A stretch of DNA of 64,000 nucleotides from contig NZ_JNJB01000001.1 of the NCBI RefSeq assembly GCF_000701505.1, positions 728,902-792,901 of the forward strand, read 5' to 3'. A model generated the notes under the pieces. The model had not been told where the DNA came from and made no database searches. It saw nothing but the letters and a program-made list of their open reading frames with translations. Positions 36,175 to 45,372 of this stretch are shown piece by piece; position 1 is the stretch's first letter, and each line of letters begins with the position of its first letter. Source of the DNA: Dyadobacter crusticola DSM 16708. Its GTDB lineage: Bacteria > Bacteroidota > Bacteroidia > Cytophagales > Spirosomataceae. A program made the position numbers and the translations under genes.

Positions 36175-36768
36175 TTATCTCCAGTTCAGCGTATTCAGAA
36201 GTTGCAGCATGTCTTTTTGCAAATAGCTGATCACAGGTGCCAGCGAGTCGTTTTTTGTTGCAGTAGGAAAATAAATCGCCCCGCGCAGAAAATGCCTGGT
36301 ACTATCTGTTGTATAAAATTGATAGGGACTGGGCACATCTCCTTCAATTTTAAACAATATTGCCGTGCGACCGGTTTTACTCAAAACCCTTTGCTCCTGA
36401 ATGGAAGATGCCCGGATCTGGTGCTTTCCAGTAAGCTTGTAACTATCGTCAATGTAGGATTTCAGTCTGGATGGATCACCTGCCAGTGATTTATAGGTCA
36501 GCTGGATATTTGCGTTTAAAGTAGGATAGTTGATAAAAATCCAGTCTTTCTCGGCTATTGAGAAGGTATCGGGTTCAACTTTGGCAATTTTGGAATACTG
36601 AAAAGTGTACGGATGCGCCTCCGTTAACTGCTGATATTGATGAGCCGGCAGGTCAATGCGATTAAAACCTTTTGGCTTGGGGGCAAACGAAGATTGCTGC
36701 TCTTTCCCGCAGGAAACGAGAAAAACGCTGAAAGAAGCCGCAAGAAGAAATAGTAACTGCTTTAACAT
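36175..36768 (-). CDS. gldD: Gliding motility lipoprotein GldD
   Basis: A 197-residue lipoprotein: signal peptide with lipobox LVSC20. The conserved opening PKPKGFNRIDLPAHQYQ and WIFINYPTLNANIQLTYK are those of GldD, one of the proteins needed for gliding and linked to the type IX secretion machinery in Bacteroidota. It probably sits in the periplasmic leaflet of the cell envelope. No other gld gene is adjacent. A TAGCTTTG element on the minus strand (36799-36792) may be its -7 box. Confidence 0.85.
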   Translation of the reverse strand: MLKQLLFLLAASFSVFLVSCGKEQQSSFAPKPKGFNRIDLPAHQYQQLTEAHPYTFQYSKIAKVEPDTFSIAEKDWIFINYPTLNANIQLTYKSLAGDPSRLKSYIDDSYKLTGKHQIRASSIQEQRVLSKTGRTAILFKIEGDVPSPYQFYTTDSTRHFLRGAIYFPTATKNDSLAPVISYLQKDMLQLLNTLNWR

Positions 36769-36844
36769 ACAAGTCCGACAATGCTGATGCGCAAAGCTAA
36801 CGAAAACAGGTATATATTATTTTTTAGGGTTTGAGTAAACAAGA

Positions 36845-36871
36845 AAGCGAAGCCATTTACCGGCCTCGCTT
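36845..36871 (-). terminator. Likely terminator of glmS
   Basis: AAGCGAAGCC (36845-36854) pairs with GGCCTCGCTT (36862-36871) with one mismatch. Read leftward it is followed by TTCTTGTTTACT. Confidence 0.55.
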
Positions 36872-36895
36872 CCCAATCGTAATTTTCACAAAGCA

Positions 36896-38734
36896 CTATT
36901 CAACCGTAACCGACTTGGCCAAATTCCTTGGCTGGTCCACATTCCTGCCGCGCATTACAGCAATGTAGTAGGATAAAAGTTGAAGGGGAATCACGGAAAC
37001 AAGCGGTGTAAGTATCTCATGCGTTTCCGGAACCTCAATCACAAAATCGACCATTCCCGGAATAAGCGTATCTCCCTCGGTAACAATCGCGATCACACGC
37101 CCTTTTCGCGCCTTCACCTCCTGAATATTCGAGACGATCTTTTCGTAGGAACTGTCTTTCGTTGCCAGAAAAACAACCGGCATATCCTCATCAATCAGCG
37201 CAATGGGCCCGTGTTTCATTTCCGCTGCCGGATAGCCTTCCGCGTGGATGTACGAAATCTCTTTCAATTTGAGCGCACCTTCGAGCGCAACCGGAAAGTT
37301 GAGACCACGACCGAGGTAAATAAAGTTGCGTGCATAGGTGAAAATGAATGCGATCTCTTTGATCTTATTTGCGCTTTCAAATACCTTCTCCACCTTCTCC
37401 GGAATGTTTTCAAGCTCAGCCAACAATTGACGGAATACATCTTCCGAGATCGTGCCTTTTTGTTTGGCGGTAGCTAACGCGATCAATGTAAGTACTGTCA
37501 CCTGCGCCGTAAATGCCTTCGTACTTGCCACGCCGATCTCCGGTCCCGCGTGTGTGTAAGCGCCTGCGTGTGTCGCCCGGGCAATGGACGAGCCTACGAC
37601 ATTACAAACCCCGAAGATCGTAGCTCCCTTTGATTTCGCCAGCTCGATTGCGGCGAGTGTATCCGCCGTTTCGCCCGATTGGGAAATCGCAATTACAATG
37701 TCGTTTTCCTTAATCACCGGATTTCTGTACCGAAACTCCGAAGCATATTCCACTTCCACATTGATCCTGGCGAGCTCTTCAAAAAGGTACTCAGCCACCA
37801 GTCCTGCATGCCAGGAAGTACCGCAGGCAACAATCACGATACGCTCTGATTTCGCCAGTTTATCAAGGTAGTTACTCAATCCACCGAGCTGCAAATGTGC
37901 GTCGCTGGCGCGCAGCCGACCGCGCATACTATCGGCAATGGAACGCGGCTGTTCAAAAATTTCCTTGATCATAAAATGATCGTATCCGCCTTTTTCAATG
38001 GCTTCCAGTTCCATTTCCAGTTTCTGGATGTACGGAATCGTTTCGGTATTGTCGAGATTCTGAATGCTCAGCTTACCATCGCGCACTACGGCCACTTCGT
38101 AATCGTCGAGATAAACCACGTTCTTGGTATAAGCTATAATGGGCGTCGCATCCGAAGCGAAAAAGTATTCCTCCTCACCTATTCCGATCACCAGCGGACT
38201 ACCCTTTCTGGCCGCAATCAATTGTCCGGGATGATCAACAGACATCACAACGATTGCATACGCTCCTACTACTTCTTTCAACGCCAGCTTTACGGCGGAT
38301 TCAAGCGAATCGCCGGTTTCAGATTGAATATCTTCAATGAAATGGATCAGGACTTCGGTATCCGTTTCACTCTGGAATATGTGCCCCTTACTGATCAGGT
38401 TCTTCTTGATTGCGGCGTAATTTTCTATAATCCCGTTATGGACAACTGCGAGCCGGCGGTTATTAGAAAAATGCGGGTGCGCATTTACGTCGTTGGGTTC
38501 TCCGTGGGTAGCCCAGCGGGTATGCCCTATTCCAATGGTCGCATTCAGGTCTTTGCCCGTTAATCCCGCTTCCAGATCGGACACTTTCCCTTTTTTCTTG
38601 TAAATATTCAATTCGCCATTATCAAGTAATGCAACACCAGAGCTGTCGTAGCCGCGGTATTCCAGTCTTTTAAGGCCTTTCAAGATCAAAGGATAAGCTT
38701 CCTTATTTCCAACGTAAGCCACAATTCCACACAT
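36896..38734 (-). CDS. glmS: Glutamine-fructose-6-phosphate aminotransferase (isomerizing)
   Basis: GlmS makes glucosamine 6-phosphate from fructose 6-phosphate and glutamine, the entry to amino sugars for peptidoglycan and LPS. The 612 residues fit the family. It starts MCGIVAYVGN, so Cys becomes the N-terminal nucleophile of the glutaminase after Met removal; I therefore chose ATG 38734 over the longer frame to 38779. HTRWATHGEPNDVNAHPH, the SIS domains (CGTSWHAG, SQSGETADT) and the C-terminal PRNLAKSVTVE are all present. No glmS ribozyme is seen upstream. Confidence 0.97.
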   Translation of the reverse strand: MCGIVAYVGNKEAYPLILKGLKRLEYRGYDSSGVALLDNGELNIYKKKGKVSDLEAGLTGKDLNATIGIGHTRWATHGEPNDVNAHPHFSNNRRLAVVHNGIIENYAAIKKNLISKGHIFQSETDTEVLIHFIEDIQSETGDSLESAVKLALKEVVGAYAIVVMSVDHPGQLIAARKGSPLVIGIGEEEYFFASDATPIIAYTKNVVYLDDYEVAVVRDGKLSIQNLDNTETIPYIQKLEMELEAIEKGGYDHFMIKEIFEQPRSIADSMRGRLRASDAHLQLGGLSNYLDKLAKSERIVIVACGTSWHAGLVAEYLFEELARINVEVEYASEFRYRNPVIKENDIVIAISQSGETADTLAAIELAKSKGATIFGVCNVVGSSIARATHAGAYTHAGPEIGVASTKAFTAQVTVLTLIALATAKQKGTISEDVFRQLLAELENIPEKVEKVFESANKIKEIAFIFTYARNFIYLGRGLNFPVALEGALKLKEISYIHAEGYPAAEMKHGPIALIDEDMPVVFLATKDSSYEKIVSNIQEVKARKGRVIAIVTEGDTLIPGMVDFVIEVPETHEILTPLVSVIPLQLLSYYIAVMRGRNVDQPRNLAKSVTVE

Positions 38735-38892
38735 AGTTTTTTCAATTTTGGTTAAAGTGTATGTCAAATTTGGAAGCAAATAAAGAGCAATATACCCTTC
38801 ATAACAAGCTTATTTTAAGTTAAATACTTCAAAATATCCAACTTCTGCGGAGTGTTCGAACACATTACAACATCTTAAATCCAGCCGAAAAG

Positions 38893-38929
38893 GCACAAAA
38901 AAACCGGCAATTCGAAAAATTGCCGGTTT
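38893..38929 (-). terminator. Terminator of the GT5-like gene
   Basis: AAACCGGCAATT (38901-38912) pairs with AATTGCCGGTTT (38918-38929) around a 5-base loop. Read leftward it ends in a run of seven T (CCGGTTTTTTTGTG). Confidence 0.85.
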
Positions 38930-38948
38930 CATTGACTGTTATATGTGA

Positions 38949-39755
38949 TCAGCTCATCAAATCAGTGTACAAGTTGTAATACGATTCAGAGAAGTTTTCA
39001 TCCTGCTCGTTCAACTCTACACGTTTAGGTGCATTGTTGAAGATCTCGTTCAAACTTTCACTGCAGCTATCGTCTGCTTTCAAAACTGCGTCTGCATAAG
39101 CACAACCGATTTTTACAAATCCTTCAAAATCAGCGGAATGTAAATGGGCCAAAGCCTCGTCACTTACATCCATTGCTTTTGCCTTGCTTTGCAAATCTGC
39201 ATCAAACTTGTAATCGAAAGCATTGTTGTGTACTGTAAACACACTTTTCGTATCCTTAAACATTGGATCGTTGCGATAAGTGGTTTTCAAATAAAGGGGG
39301 ATCAGGGCTGTCATCCAGTCATTACAGTGTACCACGTCCGGAGCCCAGCCTAATTTTTTGACTGTTTCCAAAACACCCTTGCAAAAGAAAATTGCACGCT
39401 CGTCATTGTCATCGAAAAAGTTGTTCTCTTTATCAAAGAACACGGATTTACGGTGAAAATAATCATCATTGTCAATGAAATAGACCTGCAGCTTGGCATT
39501 AGGGATAGACGCAACTTTGATGATCAGTGGCTTTTCTTCATCTCCTACGGTAATGTTTATTCCTGACAGTCGAACTACTTCATGAAGCCGGTTTTTGCGT
39601 TCGTTGATAAGACCGAATCGCGGAACTAGAATCCTGATTTCTGCACCTCTTTCCTGCATTGCCTGTGGGAGCTTTCTTACGTAATCGGCAACATCAGTGG
39701 TCTGGAGGAAAGGATTGATTTCACTGGCTACATATAAAATTCGTAGTTTCTCCAT
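38949..39755 (-). CDS. Stand-alone glycogen/starch synthase N-terminal domain (GT5-like)
   Basis: A 268-residue protein that matches only the N-terminal half of GT5 glycogen synthases: ILYVASEINPF, then VVHCNDWMTALIPLYLK (the WHDW-like region) and VFTVHNNAFDYKF. The usual KxGGL of the ADP-glucose site is replaced by TTDVADYVRKLP, and the C-terminal GT-B lobe is absent. It may therefore be inactive as a synthase and act as a binding or regulatory protein. It is divergent from panC with a 205-base shared control region. I start at ATG 39755 (MEKLRILYVASE). Confidence 0.8.
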   Translation of the reverse strand: MEKLRILYVASEINPFLQTTDVADYVRKLPQAMQERGAEIRILVPRFGLINERKNRLHEVVRLSGINITVGDEEKPLIIKVASIPNAKLQVYFIDNDDYFHRKSVFFDKENNFFDDNDERAIFFCKGVLETVKKLGWAPDVVHCNDWMTALIPLYLKTTYRNDPMFKDTKSVFTVHNNAFDYKFDADLQSKAKAMDVSDEALAHLHSADFEGFVKIGCAYADAVLKADDSCSESLNEIFNNAPKRVELNEQDENFSESYYNLYTDLMS

Positions 39756-39960
39756 AGATCTTTTAGCAGTTTGTGAAAAAAAGTTTTGCAAAATTATACA
39801 AAAAAAATCGCATTTTCAAAAGATATTCCAAACTAATTGTCATATTGCGTTCAGTTTGGGAAGTCTGTTCCCAAATTTTTCGCTTTCTCACTTCCGGTTT
39901 TATTCTGAGATATAAAGCACTTTGACAAGCAGGGTTACTCCCTCCGAATTTCAGTTTTCC

Positions 39961-40803
39961 ATGGAAGTATTTACTTCGATCCCCAACCTCAGAAAGTACC
40001 TCGATCAGCAAGTTTTTCAACAAAAGAAAATAGGGCTCGTACCCACAATGGGCGCGCTGCATGATGGGCATATTTCACTGGTGCAGGCTTCAAAAGGCGA
40101 TAATGATGTGACAGTCTGCAGTATCTTCGTCAACCCTACCCAATTCAACAATCCCGAAGATCTCTTAAAATATCCGCGGACGCTGGAAGCGGACTGTGAA
40201 ATGCTCGAAGCGGCGGGCTGCGATGTCGTATTTGCTCCGTCGGCAGAAGAAATGTATCCCGAACAGCCGGTTTTGAAATTCAATTTCGGTGCACTGGAAA
40301 CAGTAATGGAAGGAGCTTCACGACCAGGCCACTTCAATGGAGTCGGAATCATCGTTTCAAAGCTCTTTCATATTATTAAGCCCGACCGTGCTTATTTCGG
40401 ACAGAAGGATTTGCAGCAGGTCGCAGTGGTGAGGAGAATGGTTGCAGACCTCAGCTTTGACTTGGAGCTGGTAACCGCGCCTACTATCCGGGAAGAAGAC
40501 GGCCTCGCCATGTCGTCACGAAACCGCAGGTTGAATGAAGAAGAAAGACACATCGCCCCGCACATTTTCCGGATCATGGAATCTGCAAAAAATGAATTAC
40601 TGAAAGGCAAAAGCGTCGAAGAGGTGATTAAGGAAGCAAAAGCGGAATTTGCAGCGATCAATGCATTTACGCTGGACTATTTTGAAATCGTAGATTTATC
40701 GACATTACAGCCGATTGATTCGATTGGCGTTAAAGGAACTAACGCGATATGCGTAGCAGCGTTTCTGGGGCCTGTAAGGTTGATTGATAATGTAGTATTT
40801 TAG
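39961..40803 (+). CDS. panC: Pantoate-beta-alanine ligase (pantothenate synthetase)
   Basis: PanC joins pantoate and beta-alanine with ATP to form pantothenate. The 280 residues have LVPTMGALHDGHISLV (the HxGH-type nucleotide motif), FVNPTQF, GQKDLQQ and REEDGLAMSSRN (KMSKS-like). I chose ATG 39961 since the family begins just before the VFTSI segment; the frame is open from 39922. PanD, which supplies beta-alanine, is encoded 1.8 kb downstream, with an oxidoreductase on the other strand between them. Confidence 0.96.
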   Translation: MEVFTSIPNLRKYLDQQVFQQKKIGLVPTMGALHDGHISLVQASKGDNDVTVCSIFVNPTQFNNPEDLLKYPRTLEADCEMLEAAGCDVVFAPSAEEMYPEQPVLKFNFGALETVMEGASRPGHFNGVGIIVSKLFHIIKPDRAYFGQKDLQQVAVVRRMVADLSFDLELVTAPTIREEDGLAMSSRNRRLNEEERHIAPHIFRIMESAKNELLKGKSVEEVIKEAKAEFAAINAFTLDYFEIVDLSTLQPIDSIGVKGTNAICVAAFLGPVRLIDNVVF

Positions 40804-40810
40804 TATGGTT

Positions 40811-40874
40811 TTGTCAGCCTGAGCGCAGTCGAAGGCGTGGTGCACCATGCCTTCGACTGCGCTCAGGCTGACAA
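40811..40874. repeat. 64-base palindrome related to the one at 15.2 kb
   Basis: Arms 40811-40836 and 40849-40874 are perfectly complementary (26 bases), and the centre TGGTGCACCA is itself palindromic. The arm TTGTCAGCCTGAGCGCAGTC matches the 15.2-kb arm with few changes. It separates the convergent panC and oxidoreductase genes. Confidence 0.9.
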
Positions 40875-40883
40875 GTCAAAAAA

Positions 40884-42356
40884 TCAAGACAACTTCCAAT
40901 CACCCCGGTACTGGCGTTTCACAAACTGATTTGCCTCGTCGAAATTGGTTACTTTCATATTGGTACCATCCCAAAGCAATTTCTTGCGGCCTGGATAGTC
41001 GAAACCTTTACCATCTGCTTTTGCTTTACGAAGGTTATAGCTGCGGATACCAAGGTTACCCATGATAACAGTCTCAGTCAATGGACCTGCGTAGTCAAAT
41101 GAAGAGGTAAGTGCTTTGTGTTCTTTGCTGTTAAAACCTGCTTTACATGCATCAGACCAGGAAACGTGGTGCCCAAATTCCGGCATGGTCGTGTATTTGT
41201 TTCCAAAATCTCCCTGCTTGTATTCCAGCTTCGTTCCATCTTTAAGGTATACTTTCGGATCGATACCATAAGTACCACAGGTCATTACACCTTTTTCTCC
41301 GATCAACAGAACACCATTGCTGCTGTCCGGCTCGCCAAGCGGATCGTTTGCAGGAATCAGATCCGGGTGGAATGGACGAAGACCGCCGTCGTGCCACGTC
41401 AATGTTACTTCCGACTTATTTACCTTGTTGGCAGGGAATTTCAGCTGAACTCTTGACGAAGGCGGGCAACCCTCTGGAATATACTCGGGCGTCCAATCTT
41501 TGATAAATACCTGACCCACGCTGCATTCCAGCTCGGTAGGGTAACCCAGTCCAAGCGTACGGAAAGCGGGATCGATCAGGTGACAGCCCATATCTCCTAA
41601 GGCGCCGGTACCGAAATTCCACCAGCCTCTCCATTTGAATGGGTGCCAGGCCGGATTGTAGTCAACCCACTCAGCGCAGCCAACCCAAAGTTCCCAATCA
41701 ATGTCAGCAGGAACGTCGAATTTGCCTGTTGGTACCGGGATACCTTGCGGCCACACCGGGCGGTTTGTCCAAACGTGCGCTTCATGCACGTTGCCGATCA
41801 AACCTTTATTAAACCATTCTTTCATCTGGTTTTGAGCCGGATTAGAAGCACCCTGATTTCCCATTTGTGTCACCACCTTGTATTTGCGGGCTGCTTCGGT
41901 GAGCATACGTGCCTCATAGATATCGTGCGTCAATGGTTTCTGAACATACACGTGCTTGCCTCTCTGCATCGCGTTCATTGCGATGATTGCATGCATGTGG
42001 TCAGTTGTAGAAACAGTTACCGCGTCGATATCTTTACCCATTTCGTCGAACATCTTCCTGAAATCCTTGTATTTCTTAGCTGTCGGGTGCAGCTCGAAAT
42101 TCTTCTTGGCTTGTCCCCAGTCAACGTCGCACAGTGCCACCAGGTTTTCAGCCCCTTTGTTCCACGCATTATTGGTGTCCGAAAAACCTTTTCCTCCAAC
42201 ACCTACACCAGCTATATTCAGCTTATCGCTTGGCGCCCGGTAGCCTTTACCCAAAACATGTCGCGGGACTATAAAAAAGCTACCAATTGCTGCTGCCGTA
42301 GTCTTTTGCAAAAAGTCCCGGCGTTTTACATCTTTTGGTTTATTTTCTGTACTCAT
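40884..42356 (-). CDS. Gfo/Idh/MocA-family oxidoreductase with Tat-type signal
   Basis: A 490-residue protein. The N-terminus KRRDFLQKTTAAAIGSFFIV is a twin-arginine signal. The Rossmann domain follows (LNIAGVGVGGKG), then DAVTVSTTDHMHAIIAMNAMQRGKHVYVQKPLTHDIYEA (a part of it is the EKP-like VQKPL motif). These enzymes oxidise or reduce sugars and inositols with NAD(P), and exported Bacteroidota members may act on glycans with a tightly held cofactor. Substrate unknown. It is convergent with panC and divergent from panD. Confidence 0.88.
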   Translation of the reverse strand: MSTENKPKDVKRRDFLQKTTAAAIGSFFIVPRHVLGKGYRAPSDKLNIAGVGVGGKGFSDTNNAWNKGAENLVALCDVDWGQAKKNFELHPTAKKYKDFRKMFDEMGKDIDAVTVSTTDHMHAIIAMNAMQRGKHVYVQKPLTHDIYEARMLTEAARKYKVVTQMGNQGASNPAQNQMKEWFNKGLIGNVHEAHVWTNRPVWPQGIPVPTGKFDVPADIDWELWVGCAEWVDYNPAWHPFKWRGWWNFGTGALGDMGCHLIDPAFRTLGLGYPTELECSVGQVFIKDWTPEYIPEGCPPSSRVQLKFPANKVNKSEVTLTWHDGGLRPFHPDLIPANDPLGEPDSSNGVLLIGEKGVMTCGTYGIDPKVYLKDGTKLEYKQGDFGNKYTTMPEFGHHVSWSDACKAGFNSKEHKALTSSFDYAGPLTETVIMGNLGIRSYNLRKAKADGKGFDYPGRKKLLWDGTNMKVTNFDEANQFVKRQYRGDWKLS

Positions 42357-42507
42357 CGGATATTTAGAAAAATAAGGTGATAATATAGGTAAAGCAAAGT
42401 GCCTCGGAATATTACTTCAAGCCCTCGAAAAAAGGCCCATTCGAACGAGTAGATTCTAAGGATAAGCTACTAAGCGCGACGTTGGAACCGTAAACCGGGC
42501 CCGGATG

Positions 42508-42540
42508 TTTTGAGGACTGCGCATTATTCCTGTAACTTTG
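42508..42540 (+). promoter_or_regulatory. Bacteroidota-type promoter of panD
   Basis: TTTTG (42508-42512) and TAACTTTG (TAnnTTTG, 42533-42540) are 20 bases apart. The panD start codon is 45 bases further on. Confidence 0.7.
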
Positions 42541-42584
42541 GGCAGTAATGCATTCCATTTTATCTCGACTTATTATACCGAGTA

Positions 42585-42935
42585 ATGCAAATCACAGTAA
42601 TGAAATCCAAGATTCACCGCGTGAAGGTGACTCAGGCAGAATTGAATTATGTTGGCAGTATCACAATCGACGAAGATCTGATCGACGCTGCCGGACTGAT
42701 TGAGAATGAACAGGTTCACATTGTCAACAACAACAATGGCGAACGTTTTGTAACCTACGTAATCAAGGGAGAAAGAGGATCGGGTATGATTTGCCTTAAT
42801 GGAGCTGCTGCCCGCCGCGTCCAGATCGGAGATATTATCATCATTATTGCTTACGGATCAATGAGCCAGGAAGAAGCCAAAACCTTCAAGCCGATGATCG
42901 TTTTTCCCGACCACAACAACCATCTGGTGAGCTGA
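42585..42935 (+). CDS. panD: Aspartate 1-decarboxylase
   Basis: PanD makes beta-alanine from aspartate for pantothenate and coenzyme A. The 116-residue proenzyme has [23 protein letters not shown]; cleavage between Gly24 and Ser25 gives the pyruvoyl cofactor. NNNNGERF(V)TYVI and [11 protein letters not shown] also match. It follows a good promoter and precedes an unrelated membrane protein gene by 33 bases. Confidence 0.97.
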   Translation: MQITVMKSKIHRVKVTQAELNYVGSITIDEDLIDAAGLIENEQVHIVNNNNGERFVTYVIKGERGSGMICLNGAAARRVQIGDIIIIIAYGSMSQEEAKTFKPMIVFPDHNNHLVS

Positions 42936-42968
42936 TCGATCTTACCAGCACCACAATAAACAGCAGCT

Positions 42969-43997
42969 ATGAAAAATGTTTTACGCTACACCATTTCGCT
43001 GGTACTCGCCGGCGGACTGATCTGGTTTGTATTTAAAGATATTAATCTGGCTGAAATGCTGGAGCGGTTTGCCAAGTCAGACTGGCGCTGGATAGCAGTT
43101 TCCTGCTTCTTTCTCCTATGCGCGCACATTACCCGCGCCTGGCGGTGGAGCATGTTAATGGAGCCGCTCGGCCACAAGCCAGGCATTGTAAATAGCTCAG
43201 TATCTGTTTTGACGGGCTATTTTGCCAACTACATTGTCCCGCGAATGGGGGAAGTAACACGTTGCGGAACATTATACAGGCTGGAACGTATACCTGTAAA
43301 CCTCAGCTTCGGAACAGTAGTTGCGGAGCGGATTTTCGATGTCGTTATCCTGGTTCTGCTGATCGGCCTGAACTTCATTTTAGAATTTGATCGCCTCAGT
43401 ACTTTCTTTACCGATTTTTTCCAGAGCAAAGTGGCTGGTGGAAACGGCGGCTCCGGCAGTGGAATGCTGCTGGGTATCCTCGTTGGCGGATTAGTATTGG
43501 TTGTTTTACTGGCAATTTATCTTTATAAAAACCTTACACTCAGGTCGAAACTGCAACAAAATGCATTGGTCGCAAAAATCGTCCAGTTTGCACAAGGTAT
43601 GCTGGAAGGTTTGCTGAGTATTCGCAAGCTGCGCAATCCCGGACTTTTCGTTTTAAGTACATTAATGATCTGGGTACTTTACTATTTTGTCTCCTACGTA
43701 CTTTTCTTCTGCATTCCCGAAACTTCCGACCTCGGCCCGCTCGCCGGATTGACACTCCTGGTGGTTGGTGCAATCGGAATGACTGCTCCGACGCAAGGCG
43801 GAATCGGAGCTTATCACTTGCTGGTAGGTAACGTGATGATCCTTTACGGACTGTCGCAGAGTGACGGGATTACCCTCGCAACATTTATCCACGGAGCACA
43901 AATGCTCTTTATGCTGGCAGCTGGCGCGCTGGCCTTTCTTTTTGTTTTGTTAAAAAAGAATAAAACGGTAGGCGAACCTGAGCAGGTGTCGGCTTGA
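42969..43997 (+). CDS. Membrane protein of the lysylphosphatidylglycerol synthase TM family
   Basis: A 342-residue protein with about eight hydrophobic segments. It has the pattern of the UPF0104/AglD-like flippase-type domain: ARTRAWRW-like HITRAWRWSMLMEPLG, NYIVPRMGEVTRCGTLYRLE, VVAERIFDV and the late GGIGAYHLLVG. No soluble lysyl-transferase domain is attached, so it is not a full MprF. A role in lipid or lipid-linked sugar movement is inferred from the family only. It is 33 bases after panD and likely cotranscribed with it. Confidence 0.8.
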   Translation: MKNVLRYTISLVLAGGLIWFVFKDINLAEMLERFAKSDWRWIAVSCFFLLCAHITRAWRWSMLMEPLGHKPGIVNSSVSVLTGYFANYIVPRMGEVTRCGTLYRLERIPVNLSFGTVVAERIFDVVILVLLIGLNFILEFDRLSTFFTDFFQSKVAGGNGGSGSGMLLGILVGGLVLVVLLAIYLYKNLTLRSKLQQNALVAKIVQFAQGMLEGLLSIRKLRNPGLFVLSTLMIWVLYYFVSYVLFFCIPETSDLGPLAGLTLLVVGAIGMTAPTQGGIGAYHLLVGNVMILYGLSQSDGITLATFIHGAQMLFMLAAGALAFLFVLLKKNKTVGEPEQVSA

Positions 43998-44100
43998 TTC
44001 AATGATTGATTGATTGAATGATTGAATAAGCCGCCGTGGAACGCGGAATGAGTGAATGAATGATTGCTACTAAGTGACTTAATGACCTAATGACTGAACG
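43998..44100. repeat. Second copy of the 41-base dispersed repeat
   Basis: Positions 44015-44055 match 2851-2891 at 39 of 41 bases. The flanks are made of similar GATTGATT/GAATGATT units. There is no gene in this 197-base gap. Confidence 0.75.
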
Positions 44101-44194
44101 CAAGTCAATAGTGACTTGTAATAGTCTGAGATAATGGAAAATCAGTATGATGATTATACATTCATTTTCCGGCATTTAACACCTTTTATATCCG

Positions 44195-44683
44195 ATGAAT
44201 CTTACTGAAAGCAAAATCCTGAGACTGGAAGAAGCAATTCCAACCGTAGAATCGTGGCAACGCGCCGGACAAAAAGTGGTTTTCACCAATGGCTGTTTCG
44301 ACATCGTGCATTTGGGACACATCGACTACCTGGAAAAAGCACGTGCGCTGGGCGACAGACTGGTGCTCGGCCTGAACACTGATGCATCGGTTAGCAGGCT
44401 GAAAGGTCCATTGCGGCCAGTTGTAAACGAATATGCACGTGCAAGATTAATGGCCGCGCTCGCATTCGTCGATGCTGTCATTTTGTTCGACGAACCGACG
44501 CCAAGTCAGTTGATTGAGGCTGTAAAGCCTGACATTTTGGTAAAAGGAGACGATTATACCGTCGAAACTATTGCTGGCGCGGATTTTGTTTTAGCTAAGG
44601 GAGGCGAAGTAAAAACGATAGCGCTGGTACAGGGCTATTCGACTACGGCGCTGATCGAGAAAATCAAACAAGGATATAAATAG
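44195..44683 (+). CDS. rfaE2: D-glycero-beta-D-manno-heptose 1-phosphate adenylyltransferase
   Basis: A 162-residue nucleotidyltransferase corresponding to the C-terminal half of HldE. FTNGCFDIVHLGHIDYL holds the HxGH site, and LVLGLNTDASVSRLKG, RPVVNEYAR and LVKGDDY follow. It activates heptose phosphate with ATP for the LPS inner core. The kinase half (RfaE1) is not in the window. Its stop is eight bases from the peptidase start. Confidence 0.9.
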   Translation: MNLTESKILRLEEAIPTVESWQRAGQKVVFTNGCFDIVHLGHIDYLEKARALGDRLVLGLNTDASVSRLKGPLRPVVNEYARARLMAALAFVDAVILFDEPTPSQLIEAVKPDILVKGDDYTVETIAGADFVLAKGGEVKTIALVQGYSTTALIEKIKQGYK

Positions 44684-44691
44684 GAAAAGCT

Positions 44692-45372
44692 ATGATGGGT
44701 GCATATGTAATCGGTATTGGTGTAATGCTTGTAAGCTTGTACGTCCAGTGGCGGCTGAAAAGCAAATTTGAAGAATACGCTCAGGTTGGACTGAGCAATG
44801 GGATGAGCGGAAAGGAGATCGCTGAGACCATGTTGCGGGAAAGTGGTATCTATGATGTAAGGGTTTTGTCTGTAGAAGGAAAGCTCACTGACCATTATAA
44901 TCCTCAGGATAAAACAGTCAATCTGAGCCCGGATGTATTTTACGGGCGCAGCGTCGCCGCTGCTGCGGTTGCTTCCCACGAATGCGGACACGCTGTACAG
45001 CACGCGACAGCTTACAAATGGCTGCAGTTCCGCTCGCAAATGGTACCTTTTCTAAGTATCGCGTCGCGCTATATGCAATGGATTATTTTGATCGGTATTG
45101 TATTGATCAACACCACAGTTCTTCCATTGACAATAGGTGTTGCATTGTTTGCGGCCACTACCCTTTTCAGCTTTATCACGTTGCCGGTTGAGTACGATGC
45201 CAGTAACCGTGCTTTGGCGTGGATTCAGAAAAACAGGATTGTAACTGAAAGAGAATACACCATGTCTGCGGATGCGCTGAAATGGGCTGCAAGAACTTAT
45301 CTGGTGGCTGCGATCGGTTCCCTGGCTACATTACTTTATTATGTAAGCCTCTTGATGGGGCGTCGGGACTAG
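44692..45372 (+). CDS. Membrane zinc metallopeptidase (YugP-like family)
   Basis: A 226-residue protein with an N-terminal membrane segment, the zinc motif SHECGHAVQHA (HExxH, His96 region) and two further hydrophobic segments after it. NPQDKTVNLSPDVFYGRSVAAAAVASHE and LPVEYDASNRAL are typical of the group called zinc-dependent neutral protease family 2. The substrate is unknown, possibly membrane protein quality control. It begins eight bases after rfaE2. Confidence 0.86.
   Translation: MMGAYVIGIGVMLVSLYVQWRLKSKFEEYAQVGLSNGMSGKEIAETMLRESGIYDVRVLSVEGKLTDHYNPQDKTVNLSPDVFYGRSVAAAAVASHECGHAVQHATAYKWLQFRSQMVPFLSIASRYMQWIILIGIVLINTTVLPLTIGVALFAATTLFSFITLPVEYDASNRALAWIQKNRIVTEREYTMSADALKWAARTYLVAAIGSLATLLYYVSLLMGRRD

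Noticed and set aside
36896..38734. glmS ribozyme or other riboswitch upstream of glmS
   Set aside because: The upstream gap shows no such fold, and I know of none in this group.
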